DNA from: Candidatus Babelota bacterium
GTDB taxonomy: Bacteria > JAGOBX01
Direction of reading: 5' to 3'
DNA: 15,449 nt
Assembly (NCBI GenBank): GCA_017999075.1
Contig: JAGOBX010000025.1
Span: 1-15,449, forward strand
Positions 7,383 through 13,802 of the stretch are shown piece by piece. A program made the translations under genes and the position numbers. The notes under the pieces are model-generated. The model had not been told where the DNA came from. It searched no databases and was given only the letters and a program-made list of their open reading frames with translations. Position 1 is the stretch's first letter. Each line of letters opens with the position of its first letter.

Positions 7383-9404
7383 TCAATTGTTTTCTCTGTT
7401 TTTTTGAAGATCAGTTATTATTTTTGATATTTCTGCTTCTTTGTCGAATATTTTACCGTTATAGAGTATTTTGCTTCTTATAAATTTTGGTCTGTTCTTG
7501 ATTTCTTCTGTAATTTTTCCTATATAATCTCCGAGAATACTTAAAGAAATTAATTGAAAACTGCCAAGCCCGAGCATTAAAAGTATAATTGTTGTGGTTC
7601 CGCTTGCGTTTACAGGAGGTTTGATAAAATAAGCTGTTAAATAAAATATAGTAAGAGTTAACGTAATAAAAAATAAACATACGCCGATTGTTTGTATGTA
7701 ATATAAAGGCTTCATGCTGAATGAAAAAATTCCTTTTTTTGCCCACCAGATATTTTTGAAAAAATTGTTTGTACTTTTTCCAAACAGCCGTTCGCTTCTT
7801 ATGTATGGAACTCCGGTTTGTTTGCCTCCGACCCAGGCTCGAAGTCCTCTTATAAAAATATCTTTTTCAGTGAAAGTTAATAATTGTTTTATAATTTTTT
7901 TGTCTAATAAAGAAAAATCCCCGGCATCAACCGGTATTTTAATATCGGATAGCTTTTTGAAAATACGGTAAAAAGCTTTATAAAAAAACTGCATATATAA
8001 CGGAGCTTCTCTTTTTATGCGTTCACCGTAAACTATCTCGTATCCTTCGTTCCATTTTTTTATAAAATCAGGAATTAATTCCGGAGGATCCTGTCCGTCT
8101 CCGTCCATGAGTACTGCTGCGTCTCCTGAGGCAATCTCCAAACCGCTTATAAAAGCTGATTGCGATCCGAAATTACGCGAATGAGTGATACCTACAATAT
8201 GATTGTCATTCAAACTTAAATTGTAAATAACTTCTTCGTCATTAGCAGGACTGGAATCATTAACAAATATGATTTCGTAATCATAACCTGTTTGTTTGAA
8301 AATTTCAGTAATACGTTTATACATTACAGGTATTGCCTGATTATCTTTGTAACATGCAAGTATTACAGAAATCTTTTTTGTTTTTTGTGGAATATAAACA
8401 AATTTCAATCGATCCTCTGCTGCTTTTTCCCAGTCTGCAGTTAAACTCAATCCTTGTTCAAATGAAATGGAATATTTCCAGTTCATTATTTTTTCTGCAA
8501 ACGCCGGGTCTCCATACCAATTGCTTAAATCCCATTTGCGGTTTGCCATTGCTCCAAAAACAGGTTCATCATTAATATTAAATAATTTTTTTGCAGTTTG
8601 TACTGCTTCTTCAATTGTTGTCTTTTTTCCTGAAGCTACATTTAATGAAATTCCAGGATTTGATCTGCATACTTTTAAGGCTGATTTGACAAAAGCATTG
8701 GTAGCGTCATCTATATAAACAAAATCGCGGGATATATTTTTGTCAACAAAATTAGGCAGTTTTTTTTTAAGGCAATTAAACAGAAGCGTAGGTATAAATC
8801 GGTCTCTTTCTTCCCATGGTCCGTAAATAGAATATAATCTTAAGTTTACGGCAGGAAAATTAAAAATTTTACCATAAAATTTTATCAAATAATCAGCGCC
8901 TACTTTTGAAACTGCATAATCGCTGTTAGGAACAAGTTCGTCTGTTTCTTTAGGTTTGCTGCAGTTTAGTCCATATTCAGAAGAACTGCCTGCCTGAACA
9001 AAAGCGCTGCATCCGATATCAGATAATGTTCTGATCAAATTTAATGTTCCGATATAATTGGTGTTATGTATTTTTTCTATATCATTTTGTCTTGCGTATG
9101 AACCGTAGGCAGACAGATTGAATACGGTCATAGGTTTATATTTATCGATTTTATTTTTTAAATTTTCATAATCAGTTATATCAAGATTTATAAGTTTTGA
9201 GGAGTCGATTTCCCGTAGCCGCCAATTTTTTTTGGGGTTTCTTGAACATGCAAAAACATCATCTCTGAACTTTTGTAAACTGAAAAACAGGTTTGCTCCG
9301 ATAAAACCTGAACCGCCTATTATAAAAATTGGTCCGGCTAAATTTTTCGCCTCTTCTATTTTATCGTTTTGCCAGAAACAAGGATACAATTTATTGTTAT
9401 TCAT
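7383..9404 (-). CDS. Fusion of SDR sugar epimerase/dehydratase and GT2 polyprenyl-phosphate glycosyltransferase
   Basis: One 673-residue protein joins two enzymes. Residues 24-330 are an extended short-chain dehydrogenase of the NDP-sugar epimerase/dehydratase type, with nucleotide motif GGSGFIG (30-36), GSSSEYG (139-145), the catalytic Tyr163-x3-Lys167 pair, LYSIYGPWEERDRFIP (190-205) and the RDFVYIDD segment (226-233). Residues 344-560 are a family 2 glycosyltransferase of the DPMS/GtrB/CsbB kind, with ISVILACYKD (345-354), FVNDSSPAND (380-389), SRNFGSQSAF (409-418), DGDGQDPP (434-441) and RSERLFGKST (536-545). Two membrane helices (about 568-592 and 603-626) and the ILGDYIGKITEEIKNRP tail (623-639) match enzymes that load a sugar on a polyprenyl phosphate at the inner membrane face. 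No stop or frame change separates the halves; the joint lies near 331-343. A textbook AAAGGAG fixes the start, which overlaps the upstream gene by 8 nt. The sugar is unknown; the SDR resembles 4-keto-reductase/epimerase types. Confidence 0.9.
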   Translation of the reverse strand: MNNNKLYPCFWQNDKIEEAKNLAGPIFIIGGSGFIGANLFFSLQKFRDDVFACSRNPKKNWRLREIDSSKLINLDITDYENLKNKIDKYKPMTVFNLSAYGSYARQNDIEKIHNTNYIGTLNLIRTLSDIGCSAFVQAGSSSEYGLNCSKPKETDELVPNSDYAVSKVGADYLIKFYGKIFNFPAVNLRLYSIYGPWEERDRFIPTLLFNCLKKKLPNFVDKNISRDFVYIDDATNAFVKSALKVCRSNPGISLNVASGKKTTIEEAVQTAKKLFNINDEPVFGAMANRKWDLSNWYGDPAFAEKIMNWKYSISFEQGLSLTADWEKAAEDRLKFVYIPQKTKKISVILACYKDNQAIPVMYKRITEIFKQTGYDYEIIFVNDSSPANDEEVIYNLSLNDNHIVGITHSRNFGSQSAFISGLEIASGDAAVLMDGDGQDPPELIPDFIKKWNEGYEIVYGERIKREAPLYMQFFYKAFYRIFKKLSDIKIPVDAGDFSLLDKKIIKQLLTFTEKDIFIRGLRAWVGGKQTGVPYIRSERLFGKSTNNFFKNIWWAKKGIFSFSMKPLYYIQTIGVCLFFITLTLTIFYLTAYFIKPPVNASGTTTIILLMLGLGSFQLISLSILGDYIGKITEEIKNRPKFIRSKILYNGKIFDKEAEISKIITDLQKNRENN

Positions 9405-10311
9405 TTGCCAGCTCCTTTAACCTTAGAGCAATATTGGAACTATCAAGACCATTTGTCTTCTGATGAAATTTTTGACTTCCGTATAATCCGTCGGGATAAC
9501 CTTTAGCGAAAAGATGAGTGAATTTGCAGTTGATATTTTTTTCCATTAATAAGAGAGATAAGTTTTCTCCAAGCCCGCCGCGCTTTACATGTTCTTCTAT
9601 TATTAATATTTTTTTTGTTTTTTTTATGCTTTCCAAAAGTTCTTCTGATAATTCTAAAACAGGCATTTCTGAAATGACAAACAAATCTGCACCGGATTTT
9701 TTTAAACCAGCCAGTTTCAAAGCATCGAACACGTTTAATAATACAGGACCCACTCCGATAATTGTAGCATAAGTTCCTTCGCTAATTTTTCTTACAGGAC
9801 GGTATTCTGTTAATGCTGCAGAATCAGGTTTGTTTCCAAATCCAAGACGAAGATATGCCGGACCTTCGGAATTCAGCATATTATAAACTATATTATCAAC
9901 ATCTTCATTACAGAAAGGGATGTAACATTTCATATTCTGGAAAGCAGACATCACTGCTATATCTTCTATTGAATGATGAGTTGCGCCCATTATACCGTAA
10001 CCGTAACCTCCGCCGTTTCCGACTATTTTAACATTCATATTATGCAGACATACATCAAGTCTGATTTGTTCGGCAGGTCTGAATACTGCAAACGGAGCAA
10101 TGCTGTAACATACAGGAATAAGTCCCTCTGATGCAAGCCCTGCAGCTGCGGCAATCATATTTTGTTCTGATACTCCCATATTTATAAATCTGTTTTGTAA
10201 AGAAGCAGCAACATTTTCTAAAGCCATAAACCCAAGATCGCCAGTCAAAAAAATTATTTTTTCATTTGATAAGCTGTATTTTTCAATAGCTGAAGAAAAT
10301 TCTTTACGCAT
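9397..10311 (-). CDS. Transketolase C-terminal (pyrimidine-binding) subunit
   Basis: The 304-residue C-terminal half of a split transketolase. The pyrimidine-binding domain (about 1-160) has TGDLGF (23-28), INMGVSEQNMIAAAAGLASEG (43-63, with Glu49 the probable residue that activates the thiamine ring) and GGGYGYGIMGATHHSIEDI (100-118), whose His pair sits where the family places substrate-binding histidines. The transketolase C-terminal domain follows from about 170, with IIEEHVKRGGLGENL (237-251). With the N subunit encoded just upstream it should form a complete TPP enzyme that moves a two-carbon ketol unit. The two genes overlap by 8 nt (ATGCGTAA) and a GGAG site lies 7 nt before this ATG, suggesting coupled, balanced translation. 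The next gene, the SDR-GT2 fusion, overlaps its end by another 8 nt. Its place in a sugar operon argues for a special rather than pentose-phosphate role; that is inference. Confidence 0.92.
   Translation of the reverse strand: MRKEFSSAIEKYSLSNEKIIFLTGDLGFMALENVAASLQNRFINMGVSEQNMIAAAAGLASEGLIPVCYSIAPFAVFRPAEQIRLDVCLHNMNVKIVGNGGGYGYGIMGATHHSIEDIAVMSAFQNMKCYIPFCNEDVDNIVYNMLNSEGPAYLRLGFGNKPDSAALTEYRPVRKISEGTYATIIGVGPVLLNVFDALKLAGLKKSGADLFVISEMPVLELSEELLESIKKTKKILIIEEHVKRGGLGENLSLLLMEKNINCKFTHLFAKGYPDGLYGSQKFHQKTNGLDSSNIALRLKELANE
9412..9418 (-). promoter_or_regulatory. Ribosome binding site of the SDR-GT2 fusion gene
   Basis: On the minus strand AAAGGAG stands 7 nt before the ATG at 9404. It lies inside the end of the transketolase C subunit gene and fixes the start of the fusion protein. 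Confidence 0.75.
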
Positions 10312-11146
10312 TGAATTTCTCCGCTTCTTTCATTGCAGTTTCATACTGAACATCATTCATAGGAAGATAATGCCATTCGAATTTATTTTCCATAAATGAA
10401 ATACCGCTGCCTTTAACTGTTTTCGCGATTATGCATTTTGGTTTATTAGATTTTAATGAATCGATATTTTTAAAAGATTCATTAAGAGAATCGAAACTAT
10501 TTCCGTTTTCTGCAGTAACTGTTTCAAAATTAAAATCTTTCCATTTATTTTGAAGCGGTTCCAAATCTATAATGTCTTTGCATTTTCCAAATCCCTGTAA
10601 TCCGTTGTTATCAATTATAACAGTGAGATTAGATAATTTTTTTTGGGCAGCGAATAATGCAGCTTCCCACGTTGAACCTTCATTGCAGTCTCCGTCAGAC
10701 AATACGCAATAAACATTAAAATTTTTTTTTGTGAAACAGCAGGATAATGCTATACCAGTAGAAAGTGAAAGCCCGTGACCTAAACTTCCTGTACCGAATA
10801 TTACGCCGTTCAATTTTTTATTACAAGGAGGATGAGCGGCAAGGAGAGTACCGTCTTTATAAAATGTTTTCAATTCTTCTTCACTTATTTTTCCGGATTT
10901 GTTTAAAACTGTATATAATGCTGCAGCAGCATGCCCTTTTGATAAAATGAATTTGTCTTCTGGATTCATTTTATAAAAAAATAAATATATTAAAATATCA
11001 AGGCAAGATAATGAAGTTCCGATATGACCTGCGTTTGCATTTTTATAAAGCGTTAAAAGAGTTTTAAGGCAATCATACTTGATTTTTTTTAGCATATTTT
11101 TCTGTATTGTAATAATAATAAATTTATTATATTGATATATTACCAT
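10304..11146 (-). CDS. Transketolase N-terminal (TPP-binding) subunit, first gene of the operon
   Basis: The N-terminal half of a split transketolase, paired with the C subunit gene that overlaps it by 8 nt. Numbered from the ATG at 11146 (280 aa), landmarks are AGHIG (39-43), LSKGHAAAALY (69-79), TGSLGHGLS (118-126), the TPP/metal motif SDGDCNEGSTWEAA (147-160) ending in IDNN (176-179), KTVKGSGISFMEN (238-250) and WHY (254-256). The usual GDG is SDG here, a tolerated variant because DG-x-NEG is kept. The frame extends upstream to a TTG at 11170, and an ATG at 11095 would give a more typical N-terminus. I choose 11146 because GGGAG stands 7 nt before it and the others lack such a site. It opens a five-gene surface-sugar operon. 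It is clearly diverged from the other N subunit at 1843-2658, so the two are unlikely to be a recent duplication. Confidence 0.9.
   Translation of the reverse strand: MVIYQYNKFIIITIQKNMLKKIKYDCLKTLLTLYKNANAGHIGTSLSCLDILIYLFFYKMNPEDKFILSKGHAAAALYTVLNKSGKISEEELKTFYKDGTLLAAHPPCNKKLNGVIFGTGSLGHGLSLSTGIALSCCFTKKNFNVYCVLSDGDCNEGSTWEAALFAAQKKLSNLTVIIDNNGLQGFGKCKDIIDLEPLQNKWKDFNFETVTAENGNSFDSLNESFKNIDSLKSNKPKCIIAKTVKGSGISFMENKFEWHYLPMNDVQYETAMKEAEKFNA
10319..10322 (-). promoter_or_regulatory. Ribosome binding site of the transketolase C subunit
   Basis: Minus-strand GGAG ends 7 nt before the ATG at 10311, inside the last codons of the N subunit gene. With the 8-nt gene overlap it supports coupled synthesis of the two subunits. 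Confidence 0.6.
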
Positions 11147-11234
11147 AAAATAACTCCCAATAAAAATCAAGGGATTTTAATAAATTCTTGTTTTGATTTT
11201 TCTGTAATTTTATTATATATTTATTTGTAATATT
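11147..11234. promoter_or_regulatory. Divergent intergenic region, probable promoters for both directions
   Basis: This is the only divergent gene pair in the window, so promoters for the five-gene minus operon and for the DUF4846 gene must lie here or just inside the genes. On the minus strand a perfect TATAAT is read at 11217-11212, with a poor TTTTCA 18 nt upstream (11241-11236) and a leader of about 58 nt. On the plus strand TTGATT (11193-11198), 17 nt, then TATATT (11216-11221) is a fair match, but it would start transcription only a few bases before the ATG at 11235. In DNA this AT-rich such boxes arise by chance, so the individual assignments are weak. Confidence 0.3.
11154..11158 (-). 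promoter_or_regulatory. Ribosome binding site deciding the start of the transketolase N subunit
   Basis: Minus-strand GGGAG followed by 7 nt and ATG (11146). The alternative starts (TTG at 11170, ATG at 11095) have no comparable site. Confidence 0.6.
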
Positions 11235-12059
11235 ATGAAAAAATGTTTTTGTATTTTTATAATTATATTTATGATCAATAATTTATTTGCTGAATCAGAT
11301 GTTATTAAACCTATAATAAAAATAAAAGATATACCTTTACCCAAAGGTTATAAGCGGTTAAATTATGATTTGAATTCTTATGAATATTGGTTATCATCAA
11401 GACCATTAAAAAAAACAGGATCAAAGGTATATCTTTTTAATGGGAAATTAAAAAATAATCAGAATGTTCATTATGCTGTCATTGATATTGATGTGGGGAA
11501 TAAGAATTTGCAGCAATGCGCAGATGCTGTAATCCGATTGAGATCTGAATATTTATATTCACAGAATTTATATGAAAAAATATCATTTGGATTTGTTAAT
11601 GGCTTTAAAGCAGAATATTCTAAATGGCGAAGAGGATATTCTATTAAAGTGAATAATAATAAATGTTGCTGGATTCCGGTTAATCAAAATCAATCGGATT
11701 ATACTGGTTTCAGAAAATATTTAGATATTGTGTTTAGTTACGCAAACAGTTTTTCCCTTCAAAAGGAAATGAGTGGAATAACCAAAATTTCTGACATAAA
11801 TATAGGAGATGTCTTTATTCAAGGAGGATTTCCAGGACATGCTGTTATTGTTGTAGATCTTGCTGTGAATACAAGTAATGATTTTGATAAAATATTTTTA
11901 TTGGCTCAAAGTTATATGCCTGCTCAGGATATTCATATTTTAAAAAATATTACAGATGAAAATTTAACACCTTGGTATAATGTGAATTTTCAAAACGAAT
12001 TAATTACACCTGAATGGACTTTTTATAAAAATGATTTATATAGATTTAAAAAAAAATAA
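11235..12059 (+). CDS. Secreted DUF4846-family protein
   Basis: A 274-residue protein with a signal peptide (MKKCFCIFIIIF core, probable cleavage after LFA at 19) that matches the DUF4846 family through most of its length. Matching stretches are WLSSRPLK (52-59), VYLFNGKLKNNQ (65-76), AVIDIDVG (81-88), LQQCADAVIRLRSEYL (92-107), WRRGYSI (131-137), FRKYLDIVFSYANSFSL (159-175), GDVFIQGGFPGHAVIVVDLA (191-210), LLAQSYMPAQDIHIL (222-236) and TPEWTF (258-263). The family has no established function. The GD-F...GHAVIVVD pattern recalls the His-bearing strand of papain-like NlpC/P60 enzymes, but no matching catalytic Cys is obvious, so this is only a hint. It acts outside the cytoplasmic membrane. 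No Shine-Dalgarno is seen. It converges with the C39-like gene, with 26 bp between the stops, and is divergent from the sugar operon. Confidence 0.87.
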   Translation: MKKCFCIFIIIFMINNLFAESDVIKPIIKIKDIPLPKGYKRLNYDLNSYEYWLSSRPLKKTGSKVYLFNGKLKNNQNVHYAVIDIDVGNKNLQQCADAVIRLRSEYLYSQNLYEKISFGFVNGFKAEYSKWRRGYSIKVNNNKCCWIPVNQNQSDYTGFRKYLDIVFSYANSFSLQKEMSGITKISDINIGDVFIQGGFPGHAVIVVDLAVNTSNDFDKIFLLAQSYMPAQDIHILKNITDENLTPWYNVNFQNELITPEWTFYKNDLYRFKKK

Positions 12060-12085
12060 TATAAATTATGAGATTTTGAGATTTA

Positions 12086-13723
12086 TCATTTTGTTAATTT
12101 AACATTTTTTAACGCTTCCTGCATTTTTTTTAATAATTCGCCCGTATCCTGATCCTGATATTTATTGAGTTTTTCTGCAATATTAAGGTATTCTCCGCAT
12201 TTATTATAATCTTTTTCATCGAAATATATAATTGCCGAAAATAAATAATTATTTGCTTTTTCAGAACCAAATTCTATGGATTTCAAAAAACAATTTTTGG
12301 CTTCTTTATAATATTTGTTTTCTAATAGAAATTGTCCGTAGAATGAATATACATTTTTTTTATCATAATGCATTGATATAAGTTTTTCGTAATTTATTTT
12401 AATTTTTTTTTTGTCATCGGTAATTTCATATGCTTGTATTAACAAGAAAAGAAAATCAGGATATTTTAATATAAAATCAGGATATTTTGCAATAAAGGTT
12501 TCAATATTTTTTAAAGATTTGAGAATAAAATGCTTGTCATTTTTTTTAATGAATTCGGATAAGGTGACAAAATTTTCAGAAATAAATTCAGAATAAATCA
12601 AATCTTTTTTTGAGAAATTTTTTAATATAATATTTTTTTTTGATTTAGGAATTATAATTATAGCATTACCTTTCCATATTTCTTTTAAAAAAATAGTATT
12701 GCAGAATTCTATATGTGAATTTTGCAGTCCTGCAACCGCATATAGGTTTTCAGTTATTTTTCCATAAACAACTATAACATGGTCGGTAGAAAACATATTA
12801 TTATCTATATCAACATTTAACAGAATCGGAAAATCATTATAAATTAAAAAATTTAATGCATCAAAATCAATTTGGCCTATATGGATATATAACTCGTTAT
12901 TATCTTTCAAATAATTAATAACATTCAGCCAATTATTTTTTGAAGTTGAATTTTCATACATTTTTGCCTTGTCAAAAAAAAACTTATAGTAATTGAATAT
13001 TGATTCAATAGCATTATAAATGCATCTTTTTTTTTCTGAATTAGGTTCTAAATATGATATGCCTCTGATTAAATGACAATTTGAATCATTGTCAATTAAA
13101 TGTGAACAAATATTTTTATAAATAATACTGCGTGAATCATAGGTAATATCATTAAAAATAGCAAAAGCCTTCGAAAAATCATGTTTTAAAAAATAATATC
13201 TTCCTAAATAAAAATTAAATTCAATTTTTTTTTGAACAACATTAAAGTTTTGTTCAAAAAAATTAATGTATTCGTCATTTAAAGAATTATCAATCAGAAT
13301 TTCAAAATAATTTTTTATTATAGTAAAGAAATGTTTGTTTTCCCAACTTGAATTTACTTTTAGAAAGTCACGTAATGTCGTTAAACTGCTGAGATTGTCA
13401 TTGCTGTTTAAGTAACAGATGTGTATAAAATTTATTGATTTATATATTATATCTGCAGGCAAATTATTTTCTGATAATAGATTTTTGAAATCGTAAATTG
13501 CTTCTGAAAAGTTTTTTTTATAAAAATTCAGAATTGATTTTAAATATTTATATTCAAAATTCTTGAAATTGCCAGAGTTAATGTGTTTTTCGATAAATTC
13601 CGGAGATTCGGAATTTTCAAATAATAAAATTGTACTTTTAAAATCTTTTGAATTTTCATTTGCAATTAGGGGGGAACTTAAAATTCCCCCTAAAAAAAAA
13701 ATCAATAAATATTTTAAAAGCAT
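12086..13723 (-). CDS. Exported TPR protein with embedded C39-peptidase-like domain
   Basis: A 545-residue protein with a signal peptide (hydrophobic 2-20, probable cleavage after LIA at 21) and TPR-like helical repeats on both sides of a papain-like domain. N-terminal repeats include 57-84 and 170-197; C-terminal repeats include 457-490 and 492-525. Between them, about 216-360, is a peptidase C39-like domain. CIYNAIESIFNYYK (234-247) lines up with the family's CGPAALAMVLRYYG, giving Cys234 as nucleophile, and DHVIVVYG (314-321) gives His315. The oxyanion Gln usually a few residues before the Cys is not seen (NSEKKRC), and the Asp that normally follows the His strand is not obvious, so activity is uncertain. 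It is probably periplasmic or surface-exposed and could be a bacteriocin-type protease relative or an inactive binding module. A GC-run inverted repeat sits within codons 11-20. It lies 79 bp downstream of leuS. Confidence 0.7.
   Translation of the reverse strand: MLLKYLLIFFLGGILSSPLIANENSKDFKSTILLFENSESPEFIEKHINSGNFKNFEYKYLKSILNFYKKNFSEAIYDFKNLLSENNLPADIIYKSINFIHICYLNSNDNLSSLTTLRDFLKVNSSWENKHFFTIIKNYFEILIDNSLNDEYINFFEQNFNVVQKKIEFNFYLGRYYFLKHDFSKAFAIFNDITYDSRSIIYKNICSHLIDNDSNCHLIRGISYLEPNSEKKRCIYNAIESIFNYYKFFFDKAKMYENSTSKNNWLNVINYLKDNNELYIHIGQIDFDALNFLIYNDFPILLNVDIDNNMFSTDHVIVVYGKITENLYAVAGLQNSHIEFCNTIFLKEIWKGNAIIIIPKSKKNIILKNFSKKDLIYSEFISENFVTLSEFIKKNDKHFILKSLKNIETFIAKYPDFILKYPDFLFLLIQAYEITDDKKKIKINYEKLISMHYDKKNVYSFYGQFLLENKYYKEAKNCFLKSIEFGSEKANNYLFSAIIYFDEKDYNKCGEYLNIAEKLNKYQDQDTGELLKKMQEALKNVKLTK
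12452..12488. repeat. Short in-frame tandem repeat (21-bp period)
   Basis: The 16-mer AAAATCAGGATATTTT occurs at 12452-12467 and again at 12473-12488, a 21-bp step, inside the C39-like gene. It makes the protein repeat KYPDFIL/KYPDFLF (414-427), seven residues each, in the linker between the protease-like domain and the C-terminal TPRs. It looks like a small slippage duplication. Confidence 0.7.
13666..13693. repeat. GC-run inverted repeat inside the signal-peptide codons
   Basis: TTAGGGGGGAA (13666-13676) and TTCCCCCTAA (13684-13693) are complementary except for one bulged G, around a 7-nt loop. In mRNA of the C39-like gene this stem covers about nucleotides +31 to +58. It is the only long G/C run in a very AT-rich neighbourhood. 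The T-run lies 5' of the stem on the coding strand, so it is not a normal terminator for this gene. Confidence 0.55.
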
Positions 13724-13802
13724 TTTCCGGACAACAAAAGTAAGGAAATTGATAACTAATCAAAAATTAGAATATTCCAATCGATTAAAGTTAAAATAAA
13801 TT

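Noticed and set aside
7459-7746. Minus-strand 95-codon reading frame inside the fusion gene
   Set aside because: Lies wholly within the GT2/membrane part of the fusion in another frame; its residues show no domain. It is a shadow and not evidence of a frameshift, since the fusion frame is continuous.
8333-8718. Plus-strand frames opposite the SDR domain
   Set aside because: Composition follows the antisense of a well-supported gene and no motif is visible.
11095-11170. Alternative starts of the operon's transketolase N subunit (TTG at 11170, ATG at 11095)
   Set aside because: Neither has a Shine-Dalgarno site; ATG at 11146 has GGGAG at 7 nt. The 11095 start remains possible because it gives a more usual N-terminal length.
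12061-12086. ATAAAT/ATTTAT inverted repeat between the convergent DUF4846 and C39-like genes as a shared terminator
   Set aside because: Only six A/T pairs around a 14-nt loop and no T-run; expected by chance in this AT-rich DNA.
13756-13770. CTAAT-CAAAA-ATTAG stem after leuS as a terminator
   Set aside because: Five A/T-rich pairs and no following T-run on the minus strand.
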